Source: Mycobacterium scrofulaceum (lineage in GTDB: Bacteria > Actinomycetota > Actinomycetes > Mycobacteriales > Mycobacteriaceae). From it: DNA of 53,178 bases. Both the position numbers and the translations under genes were made by a program. Below, piece after piece: positions 14,945 to 24,993 of this stretch. The first letter of the stretch is position 1. Every line of letters begins with the position of its first letter. The DNA lies in contig NZ_MVIJ01000040.1 in NCBI RefSeq assembly GCF_002086735.1, positions 1-53,178 of the forward strand, given 5' to 3'. The notes under the pieces are model-generated. The model did not search any database. It saw only the letters and a program-made list of their open reading frames with translations, and was not told the DNA's origin.

Positions 14945-16957
14945 TCACCCGATGTGCAGCGGATCGATCTGCACCCGGACCGGCTCGTGGGCCTGGCGGG
15001 CGGACAGCACGCTCACCCCGCGGCGCAGCGCCGCGGCAAGCGCCAGGCCCTGCTCACGGCGGGCGCGCACCAGCATCCGCGTGACCGGCGTACCGGCCGG
15101 CGTTCCGGCAGGCCGGCGCACACCGGCCGGCAAATCCACCGGCCCGAGCACGTCGGCCCCGTCGGGCAGCCCGGCCTCCTCCAGCAGCGCCGCCACCGCC
15201 TCGGCGGCGCCGTCCAGGGCCGCCATGTGCACGCTCGGCGGCAGGCCGACTTCGGCGCGCGCCGCCAAGTCCGCCTCGGCGTGGCCCACCGGATCCCAGC
15301 GGATCAGCGACTGCACCGTGGGGATCGACGATTCGGCCACCGCCAGCACCACCCCACCGTCGCCGCGCGCGCGCACCAGCGCCGCGGCGCTCATCCACCG
15401 CCACAGCGCGTCCTCGGCGGCACGCAGGTCCTGCCGGCCCAGCAGCGCCCAGGTGTCGAGCAGCAGCGCCGCCCCGTAGCCGCCCGCCGCGACCGGCTCC
15501 GCCCCCGGGGTGGCCACCACCAGGGCCGGGCCGGCGGCGACCTCCGGCACGACGCCGTCCCCCGACGAGGTGACCACCGCGGTGCCGGGGAAGGCCCGCC
15601 CGAGCTCCTCGGCGGTGCGGCGCGCCCCGACCACCACGGCGCGCACCGCGTCCGACCCGCAGCGCGCGCACCGCCGCGTCGGATCGATCCGCCCGCACCA
15701 CCGGCAGACCAGCGCGGGGCCGCCCTGCTGCGGGGACTCGGCAAGCGAGAGGGGCCCCGTGCAGTGCCGGCACCGCGCGATGGTGCGGCAGCGCGCGCAG
15801 GCCAGCGACGGGACGTAACCGCGCCGCGGCACCTGCACCAGCACCGGCGCCCCGGCCTGCAGCGACGACCGGGCGGCGCGCAGCGCGATCGACGGGATGC
15901 GGGCCGTGCGGGCGGCCGGGTCGCGCTCGTCGGCGTAGCCCGTGTCATCGAGGGCGACCACCCGCGGCGTGCGGGCGCGCACCACCGCCCTGGCCGCGAC
16001 GATGTCGTGCGCCCACCCGCTGCGCACCAGCGCCTGCGCTTCGGCGGTGCGCGCGTAGCCCCCGATCAGCGCCGCACACCGGGCCTGGTGTGCCCGCAGC
16101 ATCGCCACCTCGCGGGCGTGCGGGTAGGGCGCCCGCGGCTCCGCCAGGCTGTCGTCGGCGTCGGCCCACACCATGACGAGGCCGAGGTCGCTCAGCGGCG
16201 CGAAAACCGCGCTGCGCGTGCCGATCACGAGCCGTGCCTGGCCGCGCAGCGCGGCGAGCCACCGCCGGTAGCGGGCGGCTGGTCCCAGCCCCGCCGAGAG
16301 CGCCACCACCCCGCTCTCGTCGATCCGCGCGGTCGCGGCCCGCGCCAGCGCGTCCAGGTCGCGCTGGTCGGGCACGATCGCCAGCACCGACCGCCCGGCG
16401 CGGATGGTCTGCGCGGCGGCCTCGGCGAACCGGTCCGCCCACGACTCCCCCGGCAGCGCCTGCCAGACCGCCCGCGCGGCCCGGGACTCGGCCAGCGCGT
16501 CCAGGAACTGGGCGCCGCGGCCGTACACCTCCCACGCCGCCGGGTCGACCGCGACGGGCACCGGCGACCGGGCGGCGGTGGCCGGTTCCCGCTCCACCCG
16601 CGCGTGCCGGGCCGGCACCGCCAGGCGCAGCACATCCGGCCTGGTCCCGGCGTAGCGCGCCGCGACCGCGTCGACCAGCCGGCGAATCTCGGGCGTCAGG
16701 ACCGGTTCGGCCGACACGACGCGGTCCAGCCAGCCGAGCTTGCCCTGGTGGTCGGTGTCGTTGCGCCGCTCCAGCAGGAACGCATCGACCAGCCGGCCGT
16801 GGAATCGGATCCGCACCCGCACCCCCGGCTGGGCGTCGTCGGACTGTTCGGCCGACACCAGGTAGTCGAATTCGCGGTCCAGGTGCGGCACCGAGAGCAT
16901 CGGCAGCACCCGGGCGATGGGTTCGACCTGAACGGGCGTGCGCGCGTCGGCGGTCAC
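14945..16957 (-). CDS. priA: Primosomal protein N' (PriA), helicase-defective type
   Basis: A 670-residue PriA homologue, the factor that recognises stalled forks and reloads DnaB. The N-terminal 3'-DNA-binding domain (RVLPMLSVPHLDREFDYLV) and the cysteine-rich zinc region are intact (CARCRTIARCRHC and CRWCGRIDPTRRCARCG). The Walker A signature of classical PriA (GxTGSGKTE) is absent where it should be (around LPGESWADRFAEAAAQ), and the DEEH box is replaced by WADADDSLAEP, as in other actinobacteria; ATPase activity is therefore unlikely. I prefer GTG 16957, which aligns with the M. tuberculosis start, over an ATG at 17068 that would overlap nothing but add 37 atypical residues. Confidence 0.9.
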   Translation of the reverse strand: MTADARTPVQVEPIARVLPMLSVPHLDREFDYLVSAEQSDDAQPGVRVRIRFHGRLVDAFLLERRNDTDHQGKLGWLDRVVSAEPVLTPEIRRLVDAVAARYAGTRPDVLRLAVPARHARVEREPATAARSPVPVAVDPAAWEVYGRGAQFLDALAESRAARAVWQALPGESWADRFAEAAAQTIRAGRSVLAIVPDQRDLDALARAATARIDESGVVALSAGLGPAARYRRWLAALRGQARLVIGTRSAVFAPLSDLGLVMVWADADDSLAEPRAPYPHAREVAMLRAHQARCAALIGGYARTAEAQALVRSGWAHDIVAARAVVRARTPRVVALDDTGYADERDPAARTARIPSIALRAARSSLQAGAPVLVQVPRRGYVPSLACARCRTIARCRHCTGPLSLAESPQQGGPALVCRWCGRIDPTRRCARCGSDAVRAVVVGARRTAEELGRAFPGTAVVTSSGDGVVPEVAAGPALVVATPGAEPVAAGGYGAALLLDTWALLGRQDLRAAEDALWRWMSAAALVRARGDGGVVLAVAESSIPTVQSLIRWDPVGHAEADLAARAEVGLPPSVHMAALDGAAEAVAALLEEAGLPDGADVLGPVDLPAGVRRPAGTPAGTPVTRMLVRARREQGLALAAALRRGVSVLSARQAHEPVRVQIDPLHIG

Positions 16958-17021
16958 ATCAACCTCTGGACCCGTAATGGGTTGCTGCTCAACGTCTTTA
17001 CGTCCGCTTTCGACCGACGGT

Positions 17022-17756
17022 TCAGCTTTCGGCCGGGCCCGGGGCGCCGGCGTCGACCGATGCCTCACGGCCGAAGAAGAACCCGGCCGTCATCAGGATC
17101 AGGGCCGCCGCGTAGGACCACCAGATCGGCACCGCCAGCGCCTCGTTGCCCAGGATGAAGCGGCCGATGGCGATCAGCGAATCGGACGCCGCGAAACACA
17201 CCGCCCCCACCGCCGTCCAGATCGTCGGCAGCTGCGCCACCAGCGCGGCGCACACCATCGCGGTCAGCACCAGGATGTAGGCCGTCACCGGCAGCGTCAG
17301 CTTGCCCAGGTGCGGCCAGAACCACGCCAGCAGCCCGACGGTGGCCAGGCACATGGCCACCACGGCGGCGATCCGCAGCTTCGAGGGGCGCCTCGGGGCC
17401 AGCGGCACCAGTGCGCCCAGGAAACACAAGTGCGCCAACAGGAACGCGGCCAGGCCCACCACGAAAGACTGCGTCCACCACGGGATCGCCAGCGCCCAGT
17501 CCCCGACGGCCGACAGCAGCAGCGCCGGCATCAGCCATCGCCGCTCGCGGACGACGGCGTGGCCGGCCGCGGCGGCGGTCAGCAGCAACGCCATCGACGC
17601 CTTGAACAGCGGCTGCAGCACCCAGTGCCCGGTCAGCTCGGTCCCCGGCGGCGAGCCCAACGCCAGCACGGTCAGGTAGACGCCGTAGCCCAGGGCCGCC
17701 CAGCCGGCGACCACCCAGCCGCCGAACACCAGCCGAGGTGCGTACGGTACGTCCAT
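17022..17756 (-). CDS. YhhN-family integral membrane protein (Rv1401-type)
   Basis: A 244-residue membrane protein with about eight hydrophobic segments; the family (YhhN/TMEM86) includes lysoplasmalogenases that cleave vinyl-ether lysophospholipids. Landmarks are VVAGWAALGYGVYLT, a conserved SAVGDWALAIPWW with an acidic residue in the membrane, and CFAASDSLIAIGRF. Enzymatic activity in mycobacteria is not established, so the role is inferred from the family. The ATG at 17756 lies within the same CATG as the lipI start on the other strand. priA follows 64 bp downstream. Confidence 0.8.
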   Translation of the reverse strand: MDVPYAPRLVFGGWVVAGWAALGYGVYLTVLALGSPPGTELTGHWVLQPLFKASMALLLTAAAAGHAVVRERRWLMPALLLSAVGDWALAIPWWTQSFVVGLAAFLLAHLCFLGALVPLAPRRPSKLRIAAVVAMCLATVGLLAWFWPHLGKLTLPVTAYILVLTAMVCAALVAQLPTIWTAVGAVCFAASDSLIAIGRFILGNEALAVPIWWSYAAALILMTAGFFFGREASVDAGAPGPAES

Positions 17757-18729
17757 GCCCAGCTTGGACAACACAGCCGACGAAAAGCCCGCTATCGACC
17801 CCATCCTGCAGAAGGTACTGGATGCGGTTCCCTTCCGGCTATCCACCGAGGACGGCGTCGACGCGGCGCGGCAGCGCTTCCGCGACCTGCCCCGCCGGCC
17901 GCTGCATCCCGAGCTGCGCGTCGAGGACCGGGCCATTCCCGGTCCGGACGGGCCGATCGCTGTCCGGATCTATTGGCCCCCAATCGATTCCGGTACCAGC
18001 ACCGGGAGCAGCGCGCCGCCCGTCGTGCTGTATTTCCACGGCGGCGGCTTCGTCGTGGGTGACCTCGACAGCTACGACGGCACCGCGCGCCAGCACGCGG
18101 CGGGCGCCGACGCCATCGTGATCTCCGTCGACTACCGGCTGGCGCCGGAGCACCCCTACCCCGCCGCCGTCGAAGACGCTTGGGCGGCAACGCTTTGGGC
18201 AGCGGGGCACGCCGCCGAGTTGGGCGGTGACCCGAACCGCCTCGGCGTGGCCGGGGATTCGGCCGGCGGCACGATCAGCGCCGTGCTGGCGCAGCGGGCG
18301 CGCGACGACGGTGCGCCGCCGATCGCGTTCCAGCTGTTGTGGTATCCCTCGACGATGTGGGACGCATCGCTGCCGTCGTTCACCGAAAACGCCCACGCGC
18401 CGATCCTCGACGTCAGGGCCGTCGCCGAGTTCTCCCGTTGGTACGCGGGCGAAGTCGACTTGTCCGCGCCGCCGCCGGGGATGGCGCCGGGGCGCGCGCA
18501 GGACGTGTCCGGCCTGCCGCCGGCCTACATCGCCGTCGCGGGCTACGACCCGCTGCGCGACGACGGAATCCGGTACGGCGAACGGCTGGCCGACGCCGGC
18601 GTGGCCGTCGAGGTGCACAACGCCGAAACCCTGGTGCACGGCTACCTGGGTTACGCCGGCGCGGTGCCCGCGGCCACCGCGGCGATGCAGCGTGGGCTGA
18701 CGGCCCTGCGATCGGGCCTGCGTGGGTGA
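17755..18729 (+). CDS. lipI: Esterase/lipase of the hormone-sensitive lipase family (LipI)
   Basis: A 324-residue alpha/beta hydrolase matching M. tuberculosis LipI (Rv1400c) from its first residues, MPSLDNTADEK. The HSL-family oxyanion motif is FHGGGF, the nucleophile elbow GDSAGGT, and the acid/base pair lies in YDPLRDDGIRYGE and LVHGYLGY. It should hydrolyse short- to medium-chain acyl esters. It has no room for a private upstream region: its ATG (17755) overlaps the ATG of the divergent YhhN-type gene, so its promoter must lie in that gene or upstream of it. Paralogous nlhH follows directly. Confidence 0.92.
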   Translation: MPSLDNTADEKPAIDPILQKVLDAVPFRLSTEDGVDAARQRFRDLPRRPLHPELRVEDRAIPGPDGPIAVRIYWPPIDSGTSTGSSAPPVVLYFHGGGFVVGDLDSYDGTARQHAAGADAIVISVDYRLAPEHPYPAAVEDAWAATLWAAGHAAELGGDPNRLGVAGDSAGGTISAVLAQRARDDGAPPIAFQLLWYPSTMWDASLPSFTENAHAPILDVRAVAEFSRWYAGEVDLSAPPPGMAPGRAQDVSGLPPAYIAVAGYDPLRDDGIRYGERLADAGVAVEVHNAETLVHGYLGYAGAVPAATAAMQRGLTALRSGLRG

Positions 18730-18751
18730 ACCCGGAGCGTACGGTGAATCC

Positions 18752-19717
18752 ATGACGGAGCCCACCTTCGCCCGACCGGGCATCGACCCGACGTTCAAGG
18801 CGCTGCTCGACGCCTTCCCCATGACCTTCAGCGCGGCCGACGGCGTGGAGGTCGCGCGCAAGCGGCTGCGGCTGCTCCAGGTGCCCCCGGAAATGCTGCC
18901 GGACCTGCGGATCGAGGACCGCACGATCGGTCACGGGGAACTCACCGACATCCCCGTGCGCATCTACTGGCCGCCCCTGGAACCGGAGGAGGCGTTGCCC
19001 GTCGTCGTCTTCTACCACGGCGGCGGGTTCTGCCTCGGCGGACTGGACACCCACGACCCGCTGGCCCGCGCGCACGCCGTCGGCGCCGAGGCCATCGTGG
19101 TGTCCGTCGACTACCGGCTCGCCCCGGAGCACCCGTTCCCGGCGGGGGTCGAGGACGCCTGGGCGGCGTTGCAGTGGGTGGCCGCCAACGCCGCGGAGCT
19201 CGGCGGTGACCCGGGCCGGATCGCCGTCGCCGGCGACTCGGCCGGCGGGAACCTGGCCGCCGTGATGGCGCATTTGGCCAGCGCGAACGCCGGTCCCGAC
19301 CTCAGCTTCCAGCTGCTGTGGTACCCGGTCGTCACCGCGGACCTGTCGATGCCGTCGTTCACCGAGAACGCCAACGCCCCCATCCTGGACCGCGACGTGA
19401 TCGACGCCTTCCTGTCCTGGTATCTGCCCGACGTCGACATCAGCGACCCCGGGACGCTGCCCGTCACCCTCGCCCCGGCGAACGCGACAAACCTGTCCGG
19501 GCTGCCGCCCGCCTACATCGGGACCGCCGAACACGATCCGCTGCGCGACGACGGGGCCCGTTACGCCGAGCTCCTGGCCGCCGCCGGTGTGCCCGCGGAA
19601 TTGAGCAACGAGCCCGACCTGGTGCACGGCTACGCCAGCTTCGCCCTGGTGATTCCCGCGGCCGGTGCCGCCACCGACCGCGGGCTGGCCGCGCTGAAGA
19701 AGGCCCTGCACCCCTAG
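18752..19717 (+). CDS. nlhH: Carboxylesterase NlhH/LipH
   Basis: A 321-residue HSL-family esterase corresponding to Rv1399c, a non-lipolytic carboxylesterase acting on short acyl chains. It has HGGGFCLGG, GDSAGGN at the nucleophile, HDPLRDDGARYAE and LVHGYASF for the rest of the triad. The start MTEPTFARPGID matches the M. tuberculosis protein; the frame opens at 18722. A TACGGT seven bases before the ATG could be an internal leaderless promoter. It is clearly a tandem paralogue of lipI, 22 bp upstream, and is followed by a flavin monooxygenase gene 9 bp downstream, so the three probably form an ester/ketone-processing operon. Confidence 0.93.
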   Translation: MTEPTFARPGIDPTFKALLDAFPMTFSAADGVEVARKRLRLLQVPPEMLPDLRIEDRTIGHGELTDIPVRIYWPPLEPEEALPVVVFYHGGGFCLGGLDTHDPLARAHAVGAEAIVVSVDYRLAPEHPFPAGVEDAWAALQWVAANAAELGGDPGRIAVAGDSAGGNLAAVMAHLASANAGPDLSFQLLWYPVVTADLSMPSFTENANAPILDRDVIDAFLSWYLPDVDISDPGTLPVTLAPANATNLSGLPPAYIGTAEHDPLRDDGARYAELLAAAGVPAELSNEPDLVHGYASFALVIPAAGAATDRGLAALKKALHP

Positions 19718-19726
19718 GCGGCACCG

Positions 19727-21211
19727 ATGAGTCAGACCCCCGACTACCACACGCTGATCGTCGGTGCCGGCTTCTCCGGCATCGGCGCCGCCATCAAGCT
19801 GGACGCCGCCGGCCTGCCCGACTATCTGGTCGTCGAGGCCGGCGACGGGGTCGGCGGGACCTGGCACTGGAACACCTATCCCGGCATCGCCGTGGACATC
19901 CCGTCGTTCTCCTACCAGTTCTCCTTCGAGCAGAGCCCGGACTGGTCGCGCACGTACGCGCGGGGGCGTGAACTCAAGGCGTACGCCGAACGCTGCGTCG
20001 ACAAATACGGCATCCGATCGCGAATCCGGTTGAACACCAAGGTGTTATCCGCCGAGTTCGACGACGAGCAGTCCCTGTGGCGGGTGCAGGTCGACCCCGG
20101 CGGCACGGTGACCGCCCGGTTCCTGATCAGCGCCTGCGGCGTGCTGACCGTGCCCAAGCTGCCCGACATCGACGGCGTGGACACCTTCGGCGGCGTCACC
20201 ATGCACACCGCGCGCTGGGACCACGACCGGGACCTGACCGGTAAGCGCGTCGCGATCATCGGCACCGGCGCCTCGGCCGTTCAGGTCATCCCCGAGATCG
20301 CGCCGATCGTCAAGCAGCTCACGGTTTTTCAGCGCACGCCGATCTGGTGCTTCCCCAAGCTCGACGTCGAGTTGCCCGCGCCGGCCCGCTGGGCGATGCG
20401 CATCCCCGCCGTCTTGGTCCTGCAGCGGCTACTGAGCCAGGCGTTCGTCGAAATCACCTTCCCCATCTCGGCGCACTACTTCACCGTGCTGCCGCTGGCC
20501 AAACGGATGGAGTCGGCGGGGCGGGCCTATCTGCGCAAGCAGGTGCACGACCCGGCGGTGCGTGACCAGCTCACGCCGCGCTACGCGGTCGGCTGCAAAC
20601 GCCCCGGTTTCCACAACGAGTACCTGGCCACGTTCAACCGCGACAACGTGCGACTGGTCACCGACCCGATCGACAAGATCACGCAAACGGCGGTGGCCAC
20701 CACCGACGGCGAAAGCCACGAGATCGACGTGCTCATCCTGGCCACTGGATTCAAGGTGATGGACCCCGACGACGTCCCGACGTTCGCGGTCACCGGCAGC
20801 GGCGGCAAGTCGTTGAGCCGGTTCTGGGACGAACACCGGCTGCAGGCCTATGAGGGTGTCAGCGTGCCCGACTTCCCCAACCTGTTCACCGTGTTCGGCC
20901 CGTACGGCTACGTCGGCTCTTCGTATTTCGCGCTCATCGAGACGCAGACCCACCACATCGTGCGGTGCCTGAAACGGGCCCGGCGGGAGGGCGCGACGCG
21001 CGTCGAGGTCACCGAGGAGGCCAACGGCCGGTACTTCGCCGAGATGCTGCGCCGGCGGCACCGGCAGATCTTCTGGCAGGACAGCTGCCGGCTGGCCAAC
21101 AGCTATTACTTCGACAAGAACGGCGACGTGCCGCTGCGCCCCACCACCACCGTGGAGGCCTACTGGCGCAGCCGGCGGTTCGACCTCGACGACTACCGGT
21201 TCACCGGCTGA
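19727..21211 (+). CDS. FAD/NADPH monooxygenase, Baeyer-Villiger type (Rv1393c-like)
   Basis: A 494-residue flavoprotein monooxygenase. FAD-binding GAGFSGIG lies near residue 13, NADPH-binding GTGASAVQV in the middle, and between them FGGVTMHTARWDHD, which fits the Baeyer-Villiger fingerprint FxGxxxHxxxW. LILATGFKV is the second flavin-proximal motif of class B monooxygenases. Such enzymes insert oxygen beside ketones to make esters. Its position directly after two esterases suggests a pathway in which the ester product is hydrolysed, but substrates are unknown. M. tuberculosis carries Rv1393c in the same neighbourhood. Confidence 0.88.
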   Translation: MSQTPDYHTLIVGAGFSGIGAAIKLDAAGLPDYLVVEAGDGVGGTWHWNTYPGIAVDIPSFSYQFSFEQSPDWSRTYARGRELKAYAERCVDKYGIRSRIRLNTKVLSAEFDDEQSLWRVQVDPGGTVTARFLISACGVLTVPKLPDIDGVDTFGGVTMHTARWDHDRDLTGKRVAIIGTGASAVQVIPEIAPIVKQLTVFQRTPIWCFPKLDVELPAPARWAMRIPAVLVLQRLLSQAFVEITFPISAHYFTVLPLAKRMESAGRAYLRKQVHDPAVRDQLTPRYAVGCKRPGFHNEYLATFNRDNVRLVTDPIDKITQTAVATTDGESHEIDVLILATGFKVMDPDDVPTFAVTGSGGKSLSRFWDEHRLQAYEGVSVPDFPNLFTVFGPYGYVGSSYFALIETQTHHIVRCLKRARREGATRVEVTEEANGRYFAEMLRRRHRQIFWQDSCRLANSYYFDKNGDVPLRPTTTVEAYWRSRRFDLDDYRFTG

Positions 21212-21221
21212 CGCCGGTGCC

Positions 21222-21281
21222 GCGAGCAGACGCAAAATCGCCTTTTAGCTTAGTGATTCATGCGATTTTGCGTCTGCTCGC
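21222..21281. terminator. Long perfect hairpin between convergent genes
   Basis: Two exact 20-nt arms (21222-21241 and 21262-21281, GCGAGCAGACGCAAAATCGC and its complement) flank a 20-nt loop. It lies between the stops of the monooxygenase gene and metK, so it probably serves as a bidirectional terminator. It lacks a clear U tract, common in mycobacteria. The arm sequence resembles intergenic elements I associate with mycobacterial genomes, which would need a genome search. Confidence 0.65.
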
Positions 21282-21289
21282 CGAGGAAC

Positions 21290-22501
<1,212 letters not shown>

Positions 22502-22598
22502 AGTCTCAATCCTTCCAAATAATTAGTTAACCGAATCATATCGGCTGGCATCGGGCCGGCCGGCCCCTGGCCTCGCGCCGCAGGAAAACCGAACCGTA

Positions 22599-23852
22599 TT
22601 ACCCGCCGCCGTGCAGGAACGTGGCGACCGCATCCACGATACGACTGGCCATCAACGTCTTGGAGCCGTGCTGCAGCGCGGACTCGGTGCCGTCGGACGC
22701 CAGCAGCCACCCGTCGTTGCTGTCCACCTCGAACGCCCGGCCGTCCCCCACCGCGTTGACCACCAACAGGTCGCAGCCCTTGCGGCGCAGCTTGGCGCGG
22801 GCGTGAAACAGCACATCGCCGTCGGCATCGCCGGTTTCGGCGGCGAACCCGACGATGGCCCGCATATTGGGCAGCTCGCCGTTGGCGCGCGCCCGCACCG
22901 CGCCGGCCAGCACGTCGTCGTTGCGCACCAGCTCGATCGTCGGCGGTCCCTCGTCGCCCTTCTTGATCTTGGCGGCGGAAACCTGCGCCGGGCGGAAGTC
23001 GGCGACGGCCGCCGCCATCACCAGCACGTCCGCCGCCGGGGCGTGCTTGGCGACCGCGTCTGCGAGCTGCTGCGCGGAGCTGACCTGGACCACCTCGACG
23101 CCGGCCGGGTCGATCAGCCCGGCGGTGTGTCCGGCGATCAGCGTGACCTCGGCGCCGCGCTGGGCGGCGACGCGGGCCACCGCATAACCCTGCTTGCCCG
23201 AGCTGCGGTTGCCGATGAAGCGCACCGGATCGATCGGCTCCCGGGTGCCGCCGGCGGTCACCAGCACCTTGCAGCCGGCGAGGTCGTAGGGCAGCGCGTC
23301 GTGGCGTTCCAGCAGCAGCTGGGCCAGCGTGGTGATCTCCTCCGCCTCGGGCAGCCGGCCCGACCCGCTGTCGGTGCCGGTGAGCCGGCCGAACGCCGGT
23401 TCCAGCACCACCGCCCCGCGGCGCCGCAGCGTGGCCACGTTGTCGACGGTGGCCGGGTGTAGCCACATCTCGGTGTGCATCGCCGGCGCGAACAGCACCG
23501 GGCACCGTGCCGTGAGCAGCGTGGCGGTCAGCAGGTCGTCGGCGCGGCCGTGCACCGCGCGGGCCAGCAGGTCCGCGGTGGCCGGCGCCACCACCACCAG
23601 GTCGGCCTTCTGGCCGAGCTGGACGTGCGGCACCTCGGGGACGTTGTCGAAGACCCCGGTGTGCACCGGCTGGCCGGAGAGCGCCTCGAACGTGGCGGCG
23701 CCGACGAACCGCAGCGCGGACTCGGTGGGGATGACGCGGACGAGATGCCCGGCCTCGGAGAGCTGGCGGACGACCGTGCACGCCTTGTAGGCGGCGATGC
23801 CACCGGAGACGCCGACTATGACCCTTTTCGCGACCCGATTACGGTCGTCCAC
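22599..23852 (-). CDS. coaBC: Phosphopantothenoylcysteine synthetase/decarboxylase
   Basis: A 417-residue bifunctional coenzyme A biosynthesis enzyme (Dfp). The N-terminal CoaC flavoprotein domain has VGVSGGIAAYKA, APATADLLAR and PAMHTEMW; the C-terminal CoaB domain has VTAGGTREPIDPVRFIGN, the SSGKQG loop and AAAVADFRP with the KIKK lysine. It ligates cysteine to 4'-phosphopantothenate and decarboxylates the product. GTG start at 23852; 21 bp after rpoZ, so probably co-transcribed with gmk-rpoZ. Confidence 0.96.
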   Translation of the reverse strand: MDDRNRVAKRVIVGVSGGIAAYKACTVVRQLSEAGHLVRVIPTESALRFVGAATFEALSGQPVHTGVFDNVPEVPHVQLGQKADLVVVAPATADLLARAVHGRADDLLTATLLTARCPVLFAPAMHTEMWLHPATVDNVATLRRRGAVVLEPAFGRLTGTDSGSGRLPEAEEITTLAQLLLERHDALPYDLAGCKVLVTAGGTREPIDPVRFIGNRSSGKQGYAVARVAAQRGAEVTLIAGHTAGLIDPAGVEVVQVSSAQQLADAVAKHAPAADVLVMAAAVADFRPAQVSAAKIKKGDEGPPTIELVRNDDVLAGAVRARANGELPNMRAIVGFAAETGDADGDVLFHARAKLRRKGCDLLVVNAVGDGRAFEVDSNDGWLLASDGTESALQHGSKTLMASRIVDAVATFLHGGG

Positions 23853-23873
23853 AGCGCGCCCGGCCCTGCCCTG

Positions 23874-24200
23874 TTACTCGCCCTCGGTGTGCTCGAGCAG
23901 GTCGGCGTGGATCTCGCGCAGCGCGATCGACAGCGGCTTCTCCTGAAGCCCCGGCTCGACCAGCGGCCCGACGTATTCGAGGATGCCCTCGCCGAGCTGG
24001 TTGTAGTAGTCGTTGATCTGGCGGGCCCGCTTGGCGGCGTAGATCACCAGCGCGTACTTGCTCGACACGCGGTCCAGCAGCTCGTCGATGGGCGGGTTGG
24101 TGATGCCCAGCGGGGTGTCGTAGGCGCCCTGGCCCCCCGCCGAGGGGTCGAAGCGGTCGGGGACGGCGGCCAACGCCGCGTCGGACTGCGGAATAGTCAC
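23874..24200 (-). CDS. rpoZ: RNA polymerase omega subunit
   Basis: A 108-residue omega subunit that helps assemble the beta' subunit of RNA polymerase. The conserved core NPPIDELLDRVSSKYALVIY and AAKRARQINDYYNQLGEG is fully recognisable, followed by the actinobacterial tail KPLSIALREIHADLLEH. GTG start at 24200. The gmk-rpoZ-coaBC order is the standard mycobacterial arrangement. Confidence 0.97.
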   Translation of the reverse strand: MTIPQSDAALAAVPDRFDPSAGGQGAYDTPLGITNPPIDELLDRVSSKYALVIYAAKRARQINDYYNQLGEGILEYVGPLVEPGLQEKPLSIALREIHADLLEHTEGE

Positions 24201-24275
24201 TTAGGTCAAACTCCTCAACGTGCGAAGGCGGTCAGAGCCCCGAAACGGATTGGCTACCGCTGACAATTCGAATGC

Positions 24276-24944
24276 TCAATCTCGATGCGATCTGCCCTGG
24301 CTGGTCTGGCCAGGCGGGTCATGCGGGCTCGGCGCAGTTCCTAGCAGCAAGGATACCAATTCGGCGCACGCAGACTCCAATTGACGGTTGACCACGACCT
24401 CGTCGAAGTCGTCCTGGGCCGCCATCTCGACGCGCGCCGTTTCGAGACGACGCTGCATGACCTCCGGCGTTTCGGTGCCGCGGCCGACGAGCCTGGCCTC
24501 CAGGTCCTGCCAACTGGGCGGAGCGAGGAACACCGTGATCGCCTCGGGCAGCGCCCTCTTGACCGCCCTCGCGCCGGCCAGGTCGACCTCGATGAGCACC
24601 GGAATCCCGGCGGCGGTGGCGGTCCGCACCGGCTCGGCCAGGGTGCCCGACCGGTGCAGGCCGCCGTGGATCTCGGCCCACTCCAGCAGCGCGCCGTCGT
24701 CGATGAGCTGCTGGAAGCGGGTGGGGGTGACGAAATGGTAGTCGACGCCGTCGACCTCGCCCGGCCGCGGCGCCCGTGTCGTGGCCGAAACGGAAAAGTG
24801 CAGGTCCGGGATCCGCTCGCGCAGACACCGGACCACTGTCGACTTGCCGACCGCGGAGGGACCGGACAGCACGACCACACGCCCCTTACCTGATGGTGCG
24901 GGACGCGTGCCGTGCTCGACGTCCGGTCCCCCGCTTGCGCTCAC
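24276..24944 (-). CDS. gmk: Guanylate kinase
   Basis: Phosphorylates GMP to GDP. The 222-residue enzyme has a Walker A loop in VVVLSGPSAVGKSTVV, the GMP-binding SVSATTRAPRPGEVDGVDY, LIEVDLAGARAVK, and the lid region RLVGRGTETPEVMQRRL. A disordered N-terminal extension of about 20 residues and a polar tail are normal for mycobacterial Gmk. It lies 49 bp after mihF in the same direction. Confidence 0.96.
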   Translation of the reverse strand: MSASGGPDVEHGTRPAPSGKGRVVVLSGPSAVGKSTVVRCLRERIPDLHFSVSATTRAPRPGEVDGVDYHFVTPTRFQQLIDDGALLEWAEIHGGLHRSGTLAEPVRTATAAGIPVLIEVDLAGARAVKRALPEAITVFLAPPSWQDLEARLVGRGTETPEVMQRRLETARVEMAAQDDFDEVVVNRQLESACAELVSLLLGTAPSPHDPPGQTSQGRSHRD

Positions 24945-24993
24945 TGGCGCCCCTGGGCCGGTGCGCCCATAGCGCGGGTTGACCGAGGCCGGG

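Noticed and set aside
14936..17158. 740-residue plus-strand frame over priA
   Set aside because: Arg/His/Gly-rich shadow of priA with no recognisable motif.
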